This document shows positions 32,676-42,929 of a stretch of DNA of 47,714 bases, piece by piece. The position numbers were made by a program, and so were the translations under genes. Origin of the DNA: an uncultured bacterium (GTDB lineage Bacteria; Elusimicrobiota; Elusimicrobia; Elusimicrobiales; Elusimicrobiaceae); contig CASFTM010000010.1 of assembly GCA_949297775.1 (NCBI GenBank), positions 1 to 47,714 of the forward strand, read 5' to 3'. How positions within the stretch are numbered: the first letter of the stretch is position 1; each line of letters begins with the position of its first letter. A model generated the notes under the pieces. It searched no databases. It was not told the DNA's origin and worked only from the letters and a program-made list of their open reading frames with translations.

Positions 32676-32801
32676 ACTATGGCGAACTCCTTGTGTGTTA
32701 TTTTTATACTTCTAATAAAGAATAGCATATTTAAATGTAGAATGCTTAAACAAAATTTACAAAAAATAGATTAGTTCTGCTTCCTTTGTTAGATTGGATA
32801 T

Positions 32802-32836
32802 TTGATCATGCATAAATAATGCTACAATGATATAAT
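32802..32836 (+). promoter_or_regulatory. candidate promoter for the macroglobulin gene
   Basis: TTGATC (32802-32807) with TACAAT (32823-32828) at 15 nt; a second hexamer TATAAT lies at 32831-32836. The ribosome site GGGAGG follows at 32841-32848. Confidence 0.4.
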
Positions 32837-32855
32837 CTTGCAGGGAGGAAAAGTT

Positions 32856-35800
32856 ATGATATCCAACTGTTTTATAAAGCGCGTTTGTGCTCTGGCAATT
32901 TTATTTTGTATGTCTGCCGGAGCATCCTTTGCTGCGCCCGCACTCAAAGTGTTATCCGCTACGCCTAAAGGTCAGTTGACCTATACCGGGCGCCAGGCCG
33001 TGAATGTCACCTTCAACCAGCCCGTAGTGGCGTTGGGGGAAGAAAGCGAATTTGCTTCGCAGGATTGCCCTCTTTCCATTACCCCTTCGGTAAAAGGCTC
33101 CTGCCGTTACAGCGGTACGCAAACCTTGGTGTTTGAGCCCTCTGCTGATTGGCCGGACGCCACGGCTTTTACGGTTACCTTAAAAGCGGGTTTTAAATCG
33201 GCGGTATCGGGCCAAAAACTGGCTAAGGCGTATACGTTTAATTTTACGACGCCGCGCCCGCAGGTAAATATGGTTCGTCCGGGAAATAACGAACGTTGGA
33301 TAAACTTATACCCTACCCTATATGTTGTTTTTAATATGCCGGTAGATTTGGAAACCGTCAATAATTATACGGAACTTTCTTATATGGTGCCGCCGGAGCC
33401 GACGTTGAGTGAAAAAATCGGTTTATCCAAGGCTAAACGTCCTGACGTAAAAAAAACAGTTCCTCTTATTATCCGTCCCATCAGCCAGTTGGAGTGGGAA
33501 AAAGATTTTTCTTATTATCAAAAAGAACGTATATTTGCGGTAAATGCCTTAGATACCCTGCAAAAAGGCACCCGCTATACGCTTACCTTTAAAGAAGGTT
33601 TAAAAGGGGCCCGCGGCTCGTTGGGAATGGCAAAAGCGTATGAAACCAGCTTTTATACTTACCCCGAACTAACCGTATTGAATGCGGTAAAAGAAGGTTG
33701 CCTGCCGTTTACTCCATCGGTGGATTTTTCTTCCCCGGTCCGCATGCGCGAGCTGTATGCCGCTACCGTGGTAGAACCCGCCTCTGCTAAGCGGTCAATG
33801 ACGGAACAGGAATTAAATGCATTAGGGGCCGATATCATTGATGCCAAAACAGGTGCGGCGTATTTTCGCACGATGCTTTCCTTCTTGGAAGTGCAGCCTG
33901 GTCAAAATATAACCGTAACGATTAATAAGAATTTGCAGGATATTTACGGCAATGCACTGGGGCAGGATTATACGTTTACGGTGACTAATACAGGCTATTG
34001 CCCGGCAGTGGATTTTTCGGGCGGGTTGGGCGTGTTGGAAAGCTATTTAAGCCCGCGCCTGCCGATTGACTTGATGAATACTCCGTCCCTGCCGGTGCGT
34101 GGGGCGCGTTTCAACAAGGAGAACTTTATCCCTTTTGATAAGGCCTCTACTAGTTACTGCGCCCAAAAACCGCTTACGGATCCGACATTTTCCGGTAACT
34201 ATGCGTTTAAAGATGTTAAGGACCGTACGTATAAAACGTTTATAGATTTGACCAAATTCAACCCGACGGCTAAAGACAGCATTGTATTTAGCCAAGTGAA
34301 ATTGACTGATAAAAAATATGGAGATAAAGGCTGTTGGGTTTCTTCTACCGACAATATTACGGATGTAGGCGTAACTTTTAAAACCTCGCCGGAAGATATT
34401 TTGCTGTGGGCTACTTCGCTGCAAACAGGCGAGCCGTTGGCGAATTTGGCGGTAGAATTGCGTGACAAAACCAACAAAATTTTGTGGACGGGCAGTACCG
34501 ACATGAACGGTATCGCCCGGGCACCGGGCTGGAGAAAGCTGGATACGGAAGTTTCTGCCTGGGGCCAGCCGGAAATTTATGCGTTTGTGTCCAGCGCGGG
34601 GGGCGATGCGGTGGTCAGCAGCTTATGGAACCAAGGGTTGGAGCCGTGGCGCTTTAATTTAAGTTATGACTATAATCCGCAGCAGGAATATGTTCGTTCC
34701 ATTTTGTTTGCCGACCGCAGTGTTTACCGTCCGGGCGAAACGGTATATATTAAGGGTGTTTCGCGCGTAATGGTAAATGGCGCTTGGCAATTGCCGGATG
34801 TTGTTCGCGGTACGGTAACCATCGGCGATTCCCGCGGTGAAGAAGTGTTTAAACAGGAGGTTACTGTTTCATCGGGAATGGGAACCTTTGATTTGAAGTT
34901 TGACATTCCCAAAAATGCTTTTACCGGCCGCTGGGGCGTGCGTTTTACACCGACGGTTAAAAACGAGAAGGAAGTATCTTCCTCGTTCTATCCGTTTGAA
35001 GTAGAAGCCGTTAAACAGGCTGATTTTAAAGTCAACCTGCGCGCGGAAGAGGAGAACTATTTGTCGGGGCAAGAGGCTTCTTTTGCGGCTTCAGCCCAAT
35101 ACAATTTCGGCTCTCCTTTGGCGGATGCCAAAGCACAGTGGACGCTGCGCCGCGAAATGGCGTGGTTTGAACCGAAGGGATTTGACGGTTATAACTTTAC
35201 GCCTTATTTCTTGCGTGAAGATGAATATAAAGAAAACGGAAAACTGTTATTAAATTCATCTGGAGCGTTAGATGCAAAGGGTGCGATTTCGTTCTCAGCG
35301 CGGATGCCGTCCGTATCGTTCCCGACGCAAGTGTATGCTGAGTTGGGCGTACAGTCCCCGGCGCGGCAGGAGTTGTTTGCCCGCACATCGGTAATGGTGC
35401 ATCCGGCTTCGTTCTATTTAGGGGCCAAACTGCTTTCCGAACGGGTGGAACTGGGCGAACCCGTCCGGGCGGAAGTCGTTGCCGTCACGCCGCAGGGCAA
35501 GCGCACGGAAGCAACGGTTACTGCGCAAATTCGCAAAGAGCAATGGTTTAGCATCCGCAAAACCGGTCTTTCGGGCCGGTTGGAATGGGTGAGCGAAAAG
35601 AAAATTACGGAGTTGCCTTCTCAAACGTTAAAAGTGAATGAAAAAGGGGCGGTGCTAAGCTTTATGCCCGCAGAATCCGGCAGCTATAACGTAACGCTTA
35701 TATCCCACGATGAGCAAGATCGCGAAGTTATCGGCGGGTTTAATGTATTTGTCTACGGCGAAGGCCAGGCTTACTGGAAGAAGACGGACGACGATTTGCT

Positions 35801-38507
35801 CGTCCTTACTGCCGATAAGAATGAATACAAACCCGGCAAAACGGCGCGCGTTTCGGTCCAGTCCCCGTACGAAAAAGCCCTTGCCTTGGTTACCGTGGAG
35901 CGCGAAGGCATTTTGGACGCGTGGGTAACCACCGTCAAAGGCGGTGCCGACTATGTGGAAGTGCCGGTGAAACCTTCCTACTTGCCCAATGTTTACGTCA
36001 GCGTAACGCTGGTGCACGGCCGCACGGCGGACCCGGTGAACGAAAAGGGCCTGGATTTGGGCAAACCGCAAGGCAAGGTGGGGTACGTGAATTTGAACGT
36101 AGTGCCCGATTCCAAGAAAATTGAACAGGTCATCAAACCCAACAAAACCAAATACCAGCCGGGCGATGAAGTAACACTTAAAATCACCGCCAAGCCCAAC
36201 GCCAAAAACACGCCCGCCGAAGTGGTGGTAATGGTAGTGGATGAAGGCGTGCTGGCGCTGAGCGATTTTAAAACGCCCGATTTGTTTAGCGAGTTTTACG
36301 GTTCGCGCCCTGTGTCCGTATTTACGATGGACAACCGCGTGTACGTAGTGGGGCAGCGTAACTTTGGCGAAAAAGGCGAAAACCGCGGAGGCGGCGGCTC
36401 GTCGGACGCGAAGCTGGGCGGCGTGGACCTGCGCTCCAACTTTGTGTTTACGCCGTATTTCAATGCTGCGGTAACGACCGACAAAAAAGGCCGAGCGGAA
36501 GTGAAATTTAAACTGCCCGACAACCTGACCAAATTCCGCATCATGGCGGTGGCGATGACCGCGGACGAGTTCGGCTCGGCGGAAACATTTATTCAGGTTT
36601 CCAAACCGCTTATGGTTACCTCCAACCTGCCGCGCTTTGCGCGCAAAGGGGATAAATTCTCCTGCGGGGCGGTGGTGTACAATTACGAAGATAAAAAAGG
36701 CGATATGGAAGTGTCCGCCCGCGCGGAAGGCGCTGTGAAACTTTCGGGCCCGCAAACCCAAACGGTCAACGTTCCTTTGGGAGCGGCGCGCGAAGTAACC
36801 TGGGCGTGCGAAGCGGTGCAGGACGGCGCGGCACGCGTATCGTTTAGCGTAAAAGGCAAAAAAGATTCCGACGGCGTGCAAACCGAGCTGACGGTTTCTC
36901 CGGTGGAAAAACCGCAGACGCTCGCGCTGTATGCGGCTACGGACGGCACGCAGGAAGAATTATTGGATAAACCCGGCAATTTGAATACGTCTGCCGATAA
37001 CCGCATTACGCTTTCGTTGGCGTCCACCGCGTTATTGAACCTGAAAGGCTCTATGGTGTACCTGATGACGTATCCGTACGATTGTTTGGAACAGAAAATG
37101 TCCAAAATTCTGCCGGTCGTAACGGGTGCGCAGTTGGTGGAAGATTTTAAATTGGGCGATATGTCCGGGTTAAAAAACCAGGCGCAGGAAATCCTGGATT
37201 TGATGACGGATTACCAAGCCGCCTCCGGTGGGTTTGGGTACTGGAAAAATTCCCAGCCCGACCCGTATGTAACGGCGTACGCGCTGGAAGTGGCGTATTT
37301 AGCCAAACAGGCCGGCTATACCGTGCCGGAAAAAGCGCTGGAAGCCGCCGCCAAATGGCTGGAAGGGGCTTTTTCGGACAAAGTACAAAAGGCGTATTCC
37401 TATTCGTCTTTGGAAACGGATACGGCCCGCGCGTATGCGGTGTATGTGCTGGCGCTGTACGGCAAAAACGTACAGAGCGCGTTTAATAACCTGTATGGCA
37501 AAGTAGGTTCGCTGCCTTTGCCGGCTAAGGCGTATTTGTTAAAAGCCGCGCAGGCAGGGGGAAATACGGCGCAGGTAAAAGAAAAAATCGCGCAGGGTAT
37601 TTTGAACCACATTGCGTACACGCCCCAAGCCGCGTACTTTGACGTGCCGACCCAAATGCCTTGGCTGCATATGGATAACGTAAAAGGTACGGCCTTGGCG
37701 TTGGACGCTTTATTGTACGCCCAGCAGCCGTTTGCGGACGGCTTTAAAACGGTCTCGTGGCTGATTTCCCAGTTAAACGCCGAAGGGCACTGGAACAACA
37801 CCAGCGTTAACGCCGCGGTGTTTACGGCGTTAAATACCTATTACCGCGCGGTGGAAAGTACAGAGCCCGATTATGCGGCTTCCGCCAAGCTGGGCGCAAA
37901 AGAGTTGCTGGCAGCCTCGTTTAAAGGCCGGACGGTGGATAATCCGTCCGCCTCGGTTCCGTTTGCCGAAGTGTATGGAGCCGGTGCCGAAGCGCGCGTA
38001 ACGTTTGCCAAAGAAGGCGCGGGAATGCTCTACTATACGCTGGGCCAGGTGTACGAGCCGCGCTCGTATGAAAAGCCCGTGGACGCCGGATTTACCGTAT
38101 CGCGCGAAATTACGACGCTGGACGGAAAACCGGTAACGGAAATCGTGGCGGGTGAACGCTACAAAGTGACGCTGACTGTCAAAAATGCGGCTTCGCGGTA
38201 CTTTGTGGTGGTGGAAGATTTTATCCCTGCCGGGTTTGAAATCATCAATACGTCCTTGGCTACCGAATCGCAAGAGCAGGCCGCCGCGCTGAACGCGGAC
38301 GGTTACAGCAGTTTTGAACGCGACGAAAAATACGACGACCGCATCGCCGCGTTTGCCGACTATCTGCCCGCCGGCGAACATACGTATTCGTACTTGGTGT
38401 CGGCCTCGGTGGCGGGGACGTTTGCGTACCCGAGCCTGTGGGCCAGCCAAATGTACGAGCCGGCGGTATTCGGGCGCAACGCGACGGAAACGCTTGTGAT
38501 TAAGTAA
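32856..38507 (+). CDS. bacterial alpha-2-macroglobulin family protein
   Basis: 1883 residues from the ATG at 32,856, chosen for the GGGAGGAAAAG ribosome site and the signal peptide (VCALAILFCMSAGASFAAPAL); an in-frame TTG 18 nt upstream is unlikely. Periplasmic protease trap: N-terminal macroglobulin-like domains, a Gly-rich exposed stretch (ENRGGGGSSDAKLGG) near a bait-like region, and an intact thioester motif C1410-LEQ in YPYDCLEQK, followed by the alpha/alpha-toroid thioester domain (GGFGYWKNSQPDPYVTAYAL). There is no lipobox, so unlike E. coli YfhM it is probably soluble. The stop overlaps pbpC by one base (TAATG), the classical defence/repair pairing. Confidence 0.95.
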   Translation: MISNCFIKRVCALAILFCMSAGASFAAPALKVLSATPKGQLTYTGRQAVNVTFNQPVVALGEESEFASQDCPLSITPSVKGSCRYSGTQTLVFEPSADWPDATAFTVTLKAGFKSAVSGQKLAKAYTFNFTTPRPQVNMVRPGNNERWINLYPTLYVVFNMPVDLETVNNYTELSYMVPPEPTLSEKIGLSKAKRPDVKKTVPLIIRPISQLEWEKDFSYYQKERIFAVNALDTLQKGTRYTLTFKEGLKGARGSLGMAKAYETSFYTYPELTVLNAVKEGCLPFTPSVDFSSPVRMRELYAATVVEPASAKRSMTEQELNALGADIIDAKTGAAYFRTMLSFLEVQPGQNITVTINKNLQDIYGNALGQDYTFTVTNTGYCPAVDFSGGLGVLESYLSPRLPIDLMNTPSLPVRGARFNKENFIPFDKASTSYCAQKPLTDPTFSGNYAFKDVKDRTYKTFIDLTKFNPTAKDSIVFSQVKLTDKKYGDKGCWVSSTDNITDVGVTFKTSPEDILLWATSLQTGEPLANLAVELRDKTNKILWTGSTDMNGIARAPGWRKLDTEVSAWGQPEIYAFVSSAGGDAVVSSLWNQGLEPWRFNLSYDYNPQQEYVRSILFADRSVYRPGETVYIKGVSRVMVNGAWQLPDVVRGTVTIGDSRGEEVFKQEVTVSSGMGTFDLKFDIPKNAFTGRWGVRFTPTVKNEKEVSSSFYPFEVEAVKQADFKVNLRAEEENYLSGQEASFAASAQYNFGSPLADAKAQWTLRREMAWFEPKGFDGYNFTPYFLREDEYKENGKLLLNSSGALDAKGAISFSARMPSVSFPTQVYAELGVQSPARQELFARTSVMVHPASFYLGAKLLSERVELGEPVRAEVVAVTPQGKRTEATVTAQIRKEQWFSIRKTGLSGRLEWVSEKKITELPSQTLKVNEKGAVLSFMPAESGSYNVTLISHDEQDREVIGGFNVFVYGEGQAYWKKTDDDLLVLTADKNEYKPGKTARVSVQSPYEKALALVTVEREGILDAWVTTVKGGADYVEVPVKPSYLPNVYVSVTLVHGRTADPVNEKGLDLGKPQGKVGYVNLNVVPDSKKIEQVIKPNKTKYQPGDEVTLKITAKPNAKNTPAEVVVMVVDEGVLALSDFKTPDLFSEFYGSRPVSVFTMDNRVYVVGQRNFGEKGENRGGGGSSDAKLGGVDLRSNFVFTPYFNAAVTTDKKGRAEVKFKLPDNLTKFRIMAVAMTADEFGSAETFIQVSKPLMVTSNLPRFARKGDKFSCGAVVYNYEDKKGDMEVSARAEGAVKLSGPQTQTVNVPLGAAREVTWACEAVQDGAARVSFSVKGKKDSDGVQTELTVSPVEKPQTLALYAATDGTQEELLDKPGNLNTSADNRITLSLASTALLNLKGSMVYLMTYPYDCLEQKMSKILPVVTGAQLVEDFKLGDMSGLKNQAQEILDLMTDYQAASGGFGYWKNSQPDPYVTAYALEVAYLAKQAGYTVPEKALEAAAKWLEGAFSDKVQKAYSYSSLETDTARAYAVYVLALYGKNVQSAFNNLYGKVGSLPLPAKAYLLKAAQAGGNTAQVKEKIAQGILNHIAYTPQAAYFDVPTQMPWLHMDNVKGTALALDALLYAQQPFADGFKTVSWLISQLNAEGHWNNTSVNAAVFTALNTYYRAVESTEPDYAASAKLGAKELLAASFKGRTVDNPSASVPFAEVYGAGAEARVTFAKEGAGMLYYTLGQVYEPRSYEKPVDAGFTVSREITTLDGKPVTEIVAGERYKVTLTVKNAASRYFVVVEDFIPAGFEIINTSLATESQEQAAALNADGYSSFERDEKYDDRIAAFADYLPAGEHTYSYLVSASVAGTFAYPSLWASQMYEPAVFGRNATETLVIK

Positions 38508-40615
38508 TGAAAAAAGTTTGGACGGCGCTTTTTATACTGCTTCTTCCCTGCCTGGTATCAGGCGGGGAAGAAGCGTTTTTGACCCCTTCCAAACAAATCT
38601 ATGACCGCTCCGGCGTGCCGATGCGCGGCTTTTTATCCGAAAATAACACTTATTACCTCCCCGTTTCATTGGGGGAGATATCGCCCTGGCTGATTGCCGC
38701 CGCCTTGGCGGCGGAGGATAAACGGTTTTTTTCGCACCCGGGGGTGGATGTAAAAGCCATTCTGCGCGCCGCCTGGCAGAACGTATCGGGTGGGGAAATC
38801 GTGTCCGGCGCGTCCACCATCACCCAGCAGCTGGCCCGCGCGTTGGAGCCGCGCCCGCGCACGCTGTGGGGCAAAGCCAAAGAGGCCTACAACGCCCTGC
38901 TGTTGGAACGAAAGATGAGCAAAGAAGAGATTTTGGAGGATTATTTTAATCTCTTGGAGCTGGGCAATTTAACGCAGGGGGCGGAGGCGACCAGCCGGTT
39001 CTATTTTAATGTTCCCGCGTCGGAGCTTTCTTTGTCCCAAGCGGCTTTTTTGGCGGGGCTGATTAAATCGCCCACCTATTACAACCCGCTCAAACACTTT
39101 TCGCGCGCGCTTAAACGGCGCGACTGGGTGCTAAAACGTATGCGGGAAAACGAATTTATAGACGAGGAAATGTACCAACTGGCGCTCTCTGAAAAATTGG
39201 ACTTAAAATCCGCCTCCCGCCCGTTTGACGCGCCGCATTTTACGCGCTTTCTGTACCCCTTGCTTCCGAAAGGCGCCAAAGACATTTATTCCACCCTGGA
39301 CCGCGATTTGCAGCTCTACGCCGAACAGCTGGTTAAAAATTATATTTCCCAACTGCAGGAAGAAAACGTTACCAACGCGGCTGTGGTGGTGGTGGACAAC
39401 GCCACCGGAGGAATATTGGCGTACGTCGGATCGGCTGATTTTTATAACGACAAAACAAACGGACAGGTGGACGGCGCACGCGCCCTGCGGCAGCCCGGTT
39501 CGGCCTTAAAACCGTTTGTGTACGGCCTCGCGTTTGAAAACGGCCTTTTGACGCCCGCTTCGCTTTTGTCCGACGAAGATACCTTCTTTGAAGGCGGCTT
39601 CCGCCCCCGCAATTACGACGAAAATTACCACGGTTTCGTGTCCGCCCGGTCCGCGCTGGCGTGTTCGTACAACATTCCCGCCGTCAAAGCGGCCGAAAAA
39701 ACCGGCGCGGCCGATCTGCTGGCGCTTTTGCGCCGTGCGGGGCTGACAAGCTTGGAGAAACCGGCCGATTTTTACGGACTGGGCCTTGCCCTCGGAAACG
39801 GCGAAGTGCGTTTGCTGGATTTGACTAACGCCTATGCCGCGCTGGCGCGCGGGGGCGTGTATAAGCCGCTTACCGTGGCAAGGGATCCGGTAATCCGCCT
39901 GCCGGGGCGCGAGGCGCGGATTTTTACCGAACAGACGGCCTATTTGGTAACGGATATTTTGGCGGACAACAACGCCCGTGCGCCGGCGTTTGGGCTTAAT
40001 TCGCCGTTGTCCGTTTCGTTTGAACTGGCGGCTAAGACGGGTACTTCCAAAGATTATAAAGATAATTTTACGGTGGCCTATACCCCGCGCTGGACGATTG
40101 GCGTATGGGTGGGCAACTTTGACGCCACCCCTATGCAAAAAATTTCCGGCGTAACCGGCGCAGGCCCCATTATGCACGATTTGGCGGTTTATTTGCAGCG
40201 CAAATATCCTTCTTCCCCGTTTACCGTGCCCGACGGAGTGCGCCGGGCCCTTGTCTGTACCCAAAGCGGTTTGCTGGCGGGGAAGAACTGCCGCCACACC
40301 AAAGAAGAAGTGTTTAATAAAAACTACCTGCCGCCGGTTTGCGACGGCAAGCATACCGCCGCCCCCCAAGCGGTAAAAATCCTTTCGCCCGAAGGGGGGG
40401 ATGTGTATAAGATTGACCCTTCCGTGCCGCTAGCTTCGCAGGCGGTCAAATTTGCCGCCTCTTGCGCGGAACAATCCTGCACGTGGAAGCTGGACGGAAA
40501 AACGCGCCCGGGAACCGGCTGTGAGGATTGGTGGACGCTCTCTCCCGGAAAACACGAATTGTCCGTTTCCTGCGCCGGTCAGACCGATGAAGTGCGCTTT
40601 GAAGTGCTGCCGTAA
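38507..40615 (+). CDS. pbpC: penicillin-binding protein 1C
   Basis: 702-residue bifunctional peptidoglycan synthase. N-terminal anchor (WTALFILLLPCLVSG), glycosyltransferase GT51 motifs EDKRFFSHPGVD (about 72-83) and GASTITQQLAR (about 102-112), then the transpeptidase with S332-ALK (SxxK), S387-YN (SxN) and K510-TGT. The C-terminal ~100 residues form the Ig-like BiPBP_C domain typical of PBP1C (KILSPEGGDVYKIDPSVPL...), with Cys pairs. It is translationally coupled to the macroglobulin and thought to repair wall breaches while the macroglobulin traps invading proteases. Confidence 0.96.
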   Translation: MKKVWTALFILLLPCLVSGGEEAFLTPSKQIYDRSGVPMRGFLSENNTYYLPVSLGEISPWLIAAALAAEDKRFFSHPGVDVKAILRAAWQNVSGGEIVSGASTITQQLARALEPRPRTLWGKAKEAYNALLLERKMSKEEILEDYFNLLELGNLTQGAEATSRFYFNVPASELSLSQAAFLAGLIKSPTYYNPLKHFSRALKRRDWVLKRMRENEFIDEEMYQLALSEKLDLKSASRPFDAPHFTRFLYPLLPKGAKDIYSTLDRDLQLYAEQLVKNYISQLQEENVTNAAVVVVDNATGGILAYVGSADFYNDKTNGQVDGARALRQPGSALKPFVYGLAFENGLLTPASLLSDEDTFFEGGFRPRNYDENYHGFVSARSALACSYNIPAVKAAEKTGAADLLALLRRAGLTSLEKPADFYGLGLALGNGEVRLLDLTNAYAALARGGVYKPLTVARDPVIRLPGREARIFTEQTAYLVTDILADNNARAPAFGLNSPLSVSFELAAKTGTSKDYKDNFTVAYTPRWTIGVWVGNFDATPMQKISGVTGAGPIMHDLAVYLQRKYPSSPFTVPDGVRRALVCTQSGLLAGKNCRHTKEEVFNKNYLPPVCDGKHTAAPQAVKILSPEGGDVYKIDPSVPLASQAVKFAASCAEQSCTWKLDGKTRPGTGCEDWWTLSPGKHELSVSCAGQTDEVRFEVLP

Positions 40616-40650
40616 GCGTTTGCCGCGGGGTATCCCGCCGGTTTAATAAT

Positions 40651-40685
40651 AAAAAACCCGGTTTTTCTTAACGAAAAACCGGGCA
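40651..40685 (-). terminator. terminator between pbpC and the MATE gene
   Basis: CCCGGTTTTT and AAAAACCGGG form a 10-bp stem. The T run follows on the minus strand, so it mainly serves the MATE gene. Confidence 0.75.
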
Positions 40686-40705
40686 AATTGTTACAAAGCC
40701 TTTTT

Positions 40706-42106
40706 TCAAGCGGCGGATGCGCGGGGCGCGGGCCGCTTGCTGAAAAAGAAATTCTGCCCGTGCTTGTGGAAAAAGTCCGATATCATTTTAACGGCAATAG
40801 CCGTGGAAATGGCATCGGCAAACACCGGGGCCAAAAATACGCCCGTCAGCCCCCAAAAAAGCGGTAAAATCAGCACCAGCGGAATAACCAGCAATACTTG
40901 GCGCGACAAACTTAAAAACGCCGCTTTTAACGGTTTATTGATGGCTTGGAAGAAGCTGGTAGAAAGTACCTGAAGGGGCACAATCGGCAGCAAAATGTTA
41001 AACAGGCGTATCACGCGCGAAGCCAAATCTACCAGGGCGGTATCGTTTGCGCTGAAGGCCGAGGCAATCGGGCGGGCGAACGCTTCCAGCAAAATAAACC
41101 CGATGGTGGTAATAACGCCGCCCCAGCGCATAGCCATTTTAAGCGTTTGGATGGCGGTGGAGTACTTGCGCGCGCCGTAGTTGTAGCCAATCAGCGGCTG
41201 GGCCCCCTGCGAAATGCCGATCAGCGGCATCATCACCAGCGTGTTGACGCTCACGGCAATCCCCACGGCGGAAATAGCCAGGTTCCCGCCGTATTTTAAC
41301 AGCGAATGGTTCAAAATAATATTGAGCGTGCTGGATGCCAATTGAAAGGCAAATTGCGAAAACCCAATCGCCATACTGTTCCAAGCGATGTATTTTTTCA
41401 GCCGGAAGAACTTCCAGTGCAGCCGGTAAAAACTGCGCTTTCCCGTAAAAAACAGCATAATCCAGGTAAACGAAATTACCTGCCCCGTAACCGTAGCCGC
41501 CGCTGCGCCTTGGATACCCCAGTGGAATACAAAAATGTATATCGGTCCCAATACGATGTTGATAAACGCCCCGATAAATTGGGTGCCCATAGCCGTTTTG
41601 GGGTGCCCGGAAGAGCGGATAAAGTTATTTAAACCTATGCCGATGCCGAATAAAAAATAACCGGGAAGCACTACTTGGGCATAGGCCCGCGCGTAAGGGA
41701 GCACTTCGGCGTCGGCCCCTAAAAAGCCCAAAAAGGAGTCTAAAAACAAATAACTGAACAGGGTAATCAACCCCGAGGCCAGCACCAGCAGCACAAAGGC
41801 GTTTCCTAAAATCAGCTGAGCTTCTTCTTCTTTCTTTTCGCCTAGGCGGATGGAAAATAACGCGTTGGCCCCCACGCCGATTAAGGCGCTAAAGCCCATA
41901 TAGATAAGCCCCAACGGGAACAAAATGGTAATACCCGCCAAGCCGTTGGCCCCGACATCCTGCCCTACATATATACGGGAAATAATGTTGTAGATGGCGT
42001 TAACGAACATCCCTGCTACGGCAGGAGCGGAAAACTTAATAAGCAGTTGGGAAATGGTTTTTGCTTTAAACGGATTTTTCTCAGCAATGGATACAGCCGT
42101 TGCCAT
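40706..42106 (-). CDS. MATE family multidrug/Na+ antiporter
   Basis: 466-residue inner-membrane transporter with 12 predicted helices in two homologous halves. It begins FKAKTISQLLIKFSAPAVAGMFVNAIYNIISRIYVGQDVG, a typical MATE helix 1, and contains the NFIRSSGHPKTAM segment and the half-repeat GISQGAQPLIGYNYGA of the MepA/DinF-like group. It would extrude cationic compounds by H+ or Na+ exchange; the substrate is unknown. The ribosome site GAGAGG lies just upstream. Hairpins on both sides make it monocistronic. Confidence 0.93.
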   Translation of the reverse strand: MATAVSIAEKNPFKAKTISQLLIKFSAPAVAGMFVNAIYNIISRIYVGQDVGANGLAGITILFPLGLIYMGFSALIGVGANALFSIRLGEKKEEEAQLILGNAFVLLVLASGLITLFSYLFLDSFLGFLGADAEVLPYARAYAQVVLPGYFLFGIGIGLNNFIRSSGHPKTAMGTQFIGAFINIVLGPIYIFVFHWGIQGAAAATVTGQVISFTWIMLFFTGKRSFYRLHWKFFRLKKYIAWNSMAIGFSQFAFQLASSTLNIILNHSLLKYGGNLAISAVGIAVSVNTLVMMPLIGISQGAQPLIGYNYGARKYSTAIQTLKMAMRWGGVITTIGFILLEAFARPIASAFSANDTALVDLASRVIRLFNILLPIVPLQVLSTSFFQAINKPLKAAFLSLSRQVLLVIPLVLILPLFWGLTGVFLAPVFADAISTAIAVKMISDFFHKHGQNFFFSKRPAPRASAA

Positions 42107-42124
42107 AGGAACCTCTCACTTTAT

Positions 42125-42155
42125 AAAGCCGCCCTTAAGGAAGGGCGGCTTTTAT
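42125..42155. terminator. strong inverted repeat upstream of the MATE gene
   Basis: AAGCCGCCCTT and AAGGGCGGCTT around a 4-nt loop, with A/T on both sides. It insulates the MATE gene from the operon that ends at 42,255. Confidence 0.75.
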
Positions 42156-42197
42156 ATTTTACAAAATACCTTACGCAATAAAAAAGACATAGCGGCG

Positions 42198-42231
42198 CAA
42201 AAAATCCCGGCGCGTAAAAACCGCGCCGGGA
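42198..42231 (-). terminator. terminator of the YhiN/MORN_2 operon
   Basis: TCCCGGCGCG (42205-42214) pairs with CGCGCCGGGA (42222-42231); the T run lies on the minus strand. Confidence 0.88.
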
Positions 42232-42254
42232 AACATCGTCAGAAACAAGCCTTT

Positions 42255-42926
42255 TTAATGCACTTTTTTAAGCGTTAAAATGCCGTCTTCAAAAAACCAT
42301 TCTTCAATCAGTTCGCCCGTTTCGCTGAATTTTTTGGTTACCCCGTGGGGTTTGCCGTCTTTGTGGGGAGAAATAAGCGCGATGGTGCCGTTGGGGTGGT
42401 AGATGATTTTATCTCCCACGATTTTGTCGTTTTTATAAGTGCATTCGGAGCGCAAATCTCCGTCGGGCGTGTAGACTTTGCACACGCCGTTTAAGTAGCC
42501 TTTTTTAAATTCGGCAGTTTCCAGCACCTTTCCGTCCGGGTAATATTTTACCTGTTTGCCGTCTTGTATATCGTCGGCGTAAGAAAATTCTTTATACAGC
42601 CGGCCCGTGGGGTGGAACACGCGCGCTTTGCCTTGGAGCATTCCGTTTTCGTAATATTTTTCAATGCTCACGCGCCCATTGTCAAAATAAATTTTGCACG
42701 CGCCGTTGCGCTGTCCGTTTTTAAATTCGCATTCAAAATATACTTGTCCGTTTTCAAAAAATTCTTTTACGGTGCCGTCGGGCATAGTGCCGGAGTGTTT
42801 TTCTATATCCAGGTTTTTATCAAGCGTTTCGGTGTAGACTTCTTTTCCGTCAATATAATAGGTACGGACAAACCCGATATGCAGCGGGTCGTTTAAGCTG
42901 GTGGTTTTTCTGACGATGTCTGCCAT
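42255..42926 (-). CDS. MORN_2 repeat protein (YwqK-like)
   Basis: 223 residues, no signal peptide, made almost wholly of repeats of about 20-23 residues with the pattern YYxNGxxxxEFxFKNGxxNG (for example VKEFFENGQVYFECEFKNG, KQVKYYPDGKVLETAEFKKG, GDKIIYHPNGTIALIS). About eight repeats form a beta-rich solenoid. Such proteins are often auto-annotated as YwqK-family antitoxins, but no toxin lies next door. It is 3 nt downstream of the flavoprotein gene, so the two are co-transcribed. Function unknown. Confidence 0.8.
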   Translation of the reverse strand: MADIVRKTTSLNDPLHIGFVRTYYIDGKEVYTETLDKNLDIEKHSGTMPDGTVKEFFENGQVYFECEFKNGQRNGACKIYFDNGRVSIEKYYENGMLQGKARVFHPTGRLYKEFSYADDIQDGKQVKYYPDGKVLETAEFKKGYLNGVCKVYTPDGDLRSECTYKNDKIVGDKIIYHPNGTIALISPHKDGKPHGVTKKFSETGELIEEWFFEDGILTLKKVH

Positions 42927-42929
42927 ACG

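Noticed and set aside
35655-36881. 408-codon open frame on the minus strand inside the macroglobulin gene
   Set aside because: Shadow of a GC-rich real gene: Phe/His/Arg/Gly-rich, no ribosome site, no domain, while the plus-strand product is a clear family member.
42255-42926. Toxin-antitoxin module (YwqK antitoxin)
   Set aside because: No toxin-like small gene on either side; only MORN_2-type repeats support the label.
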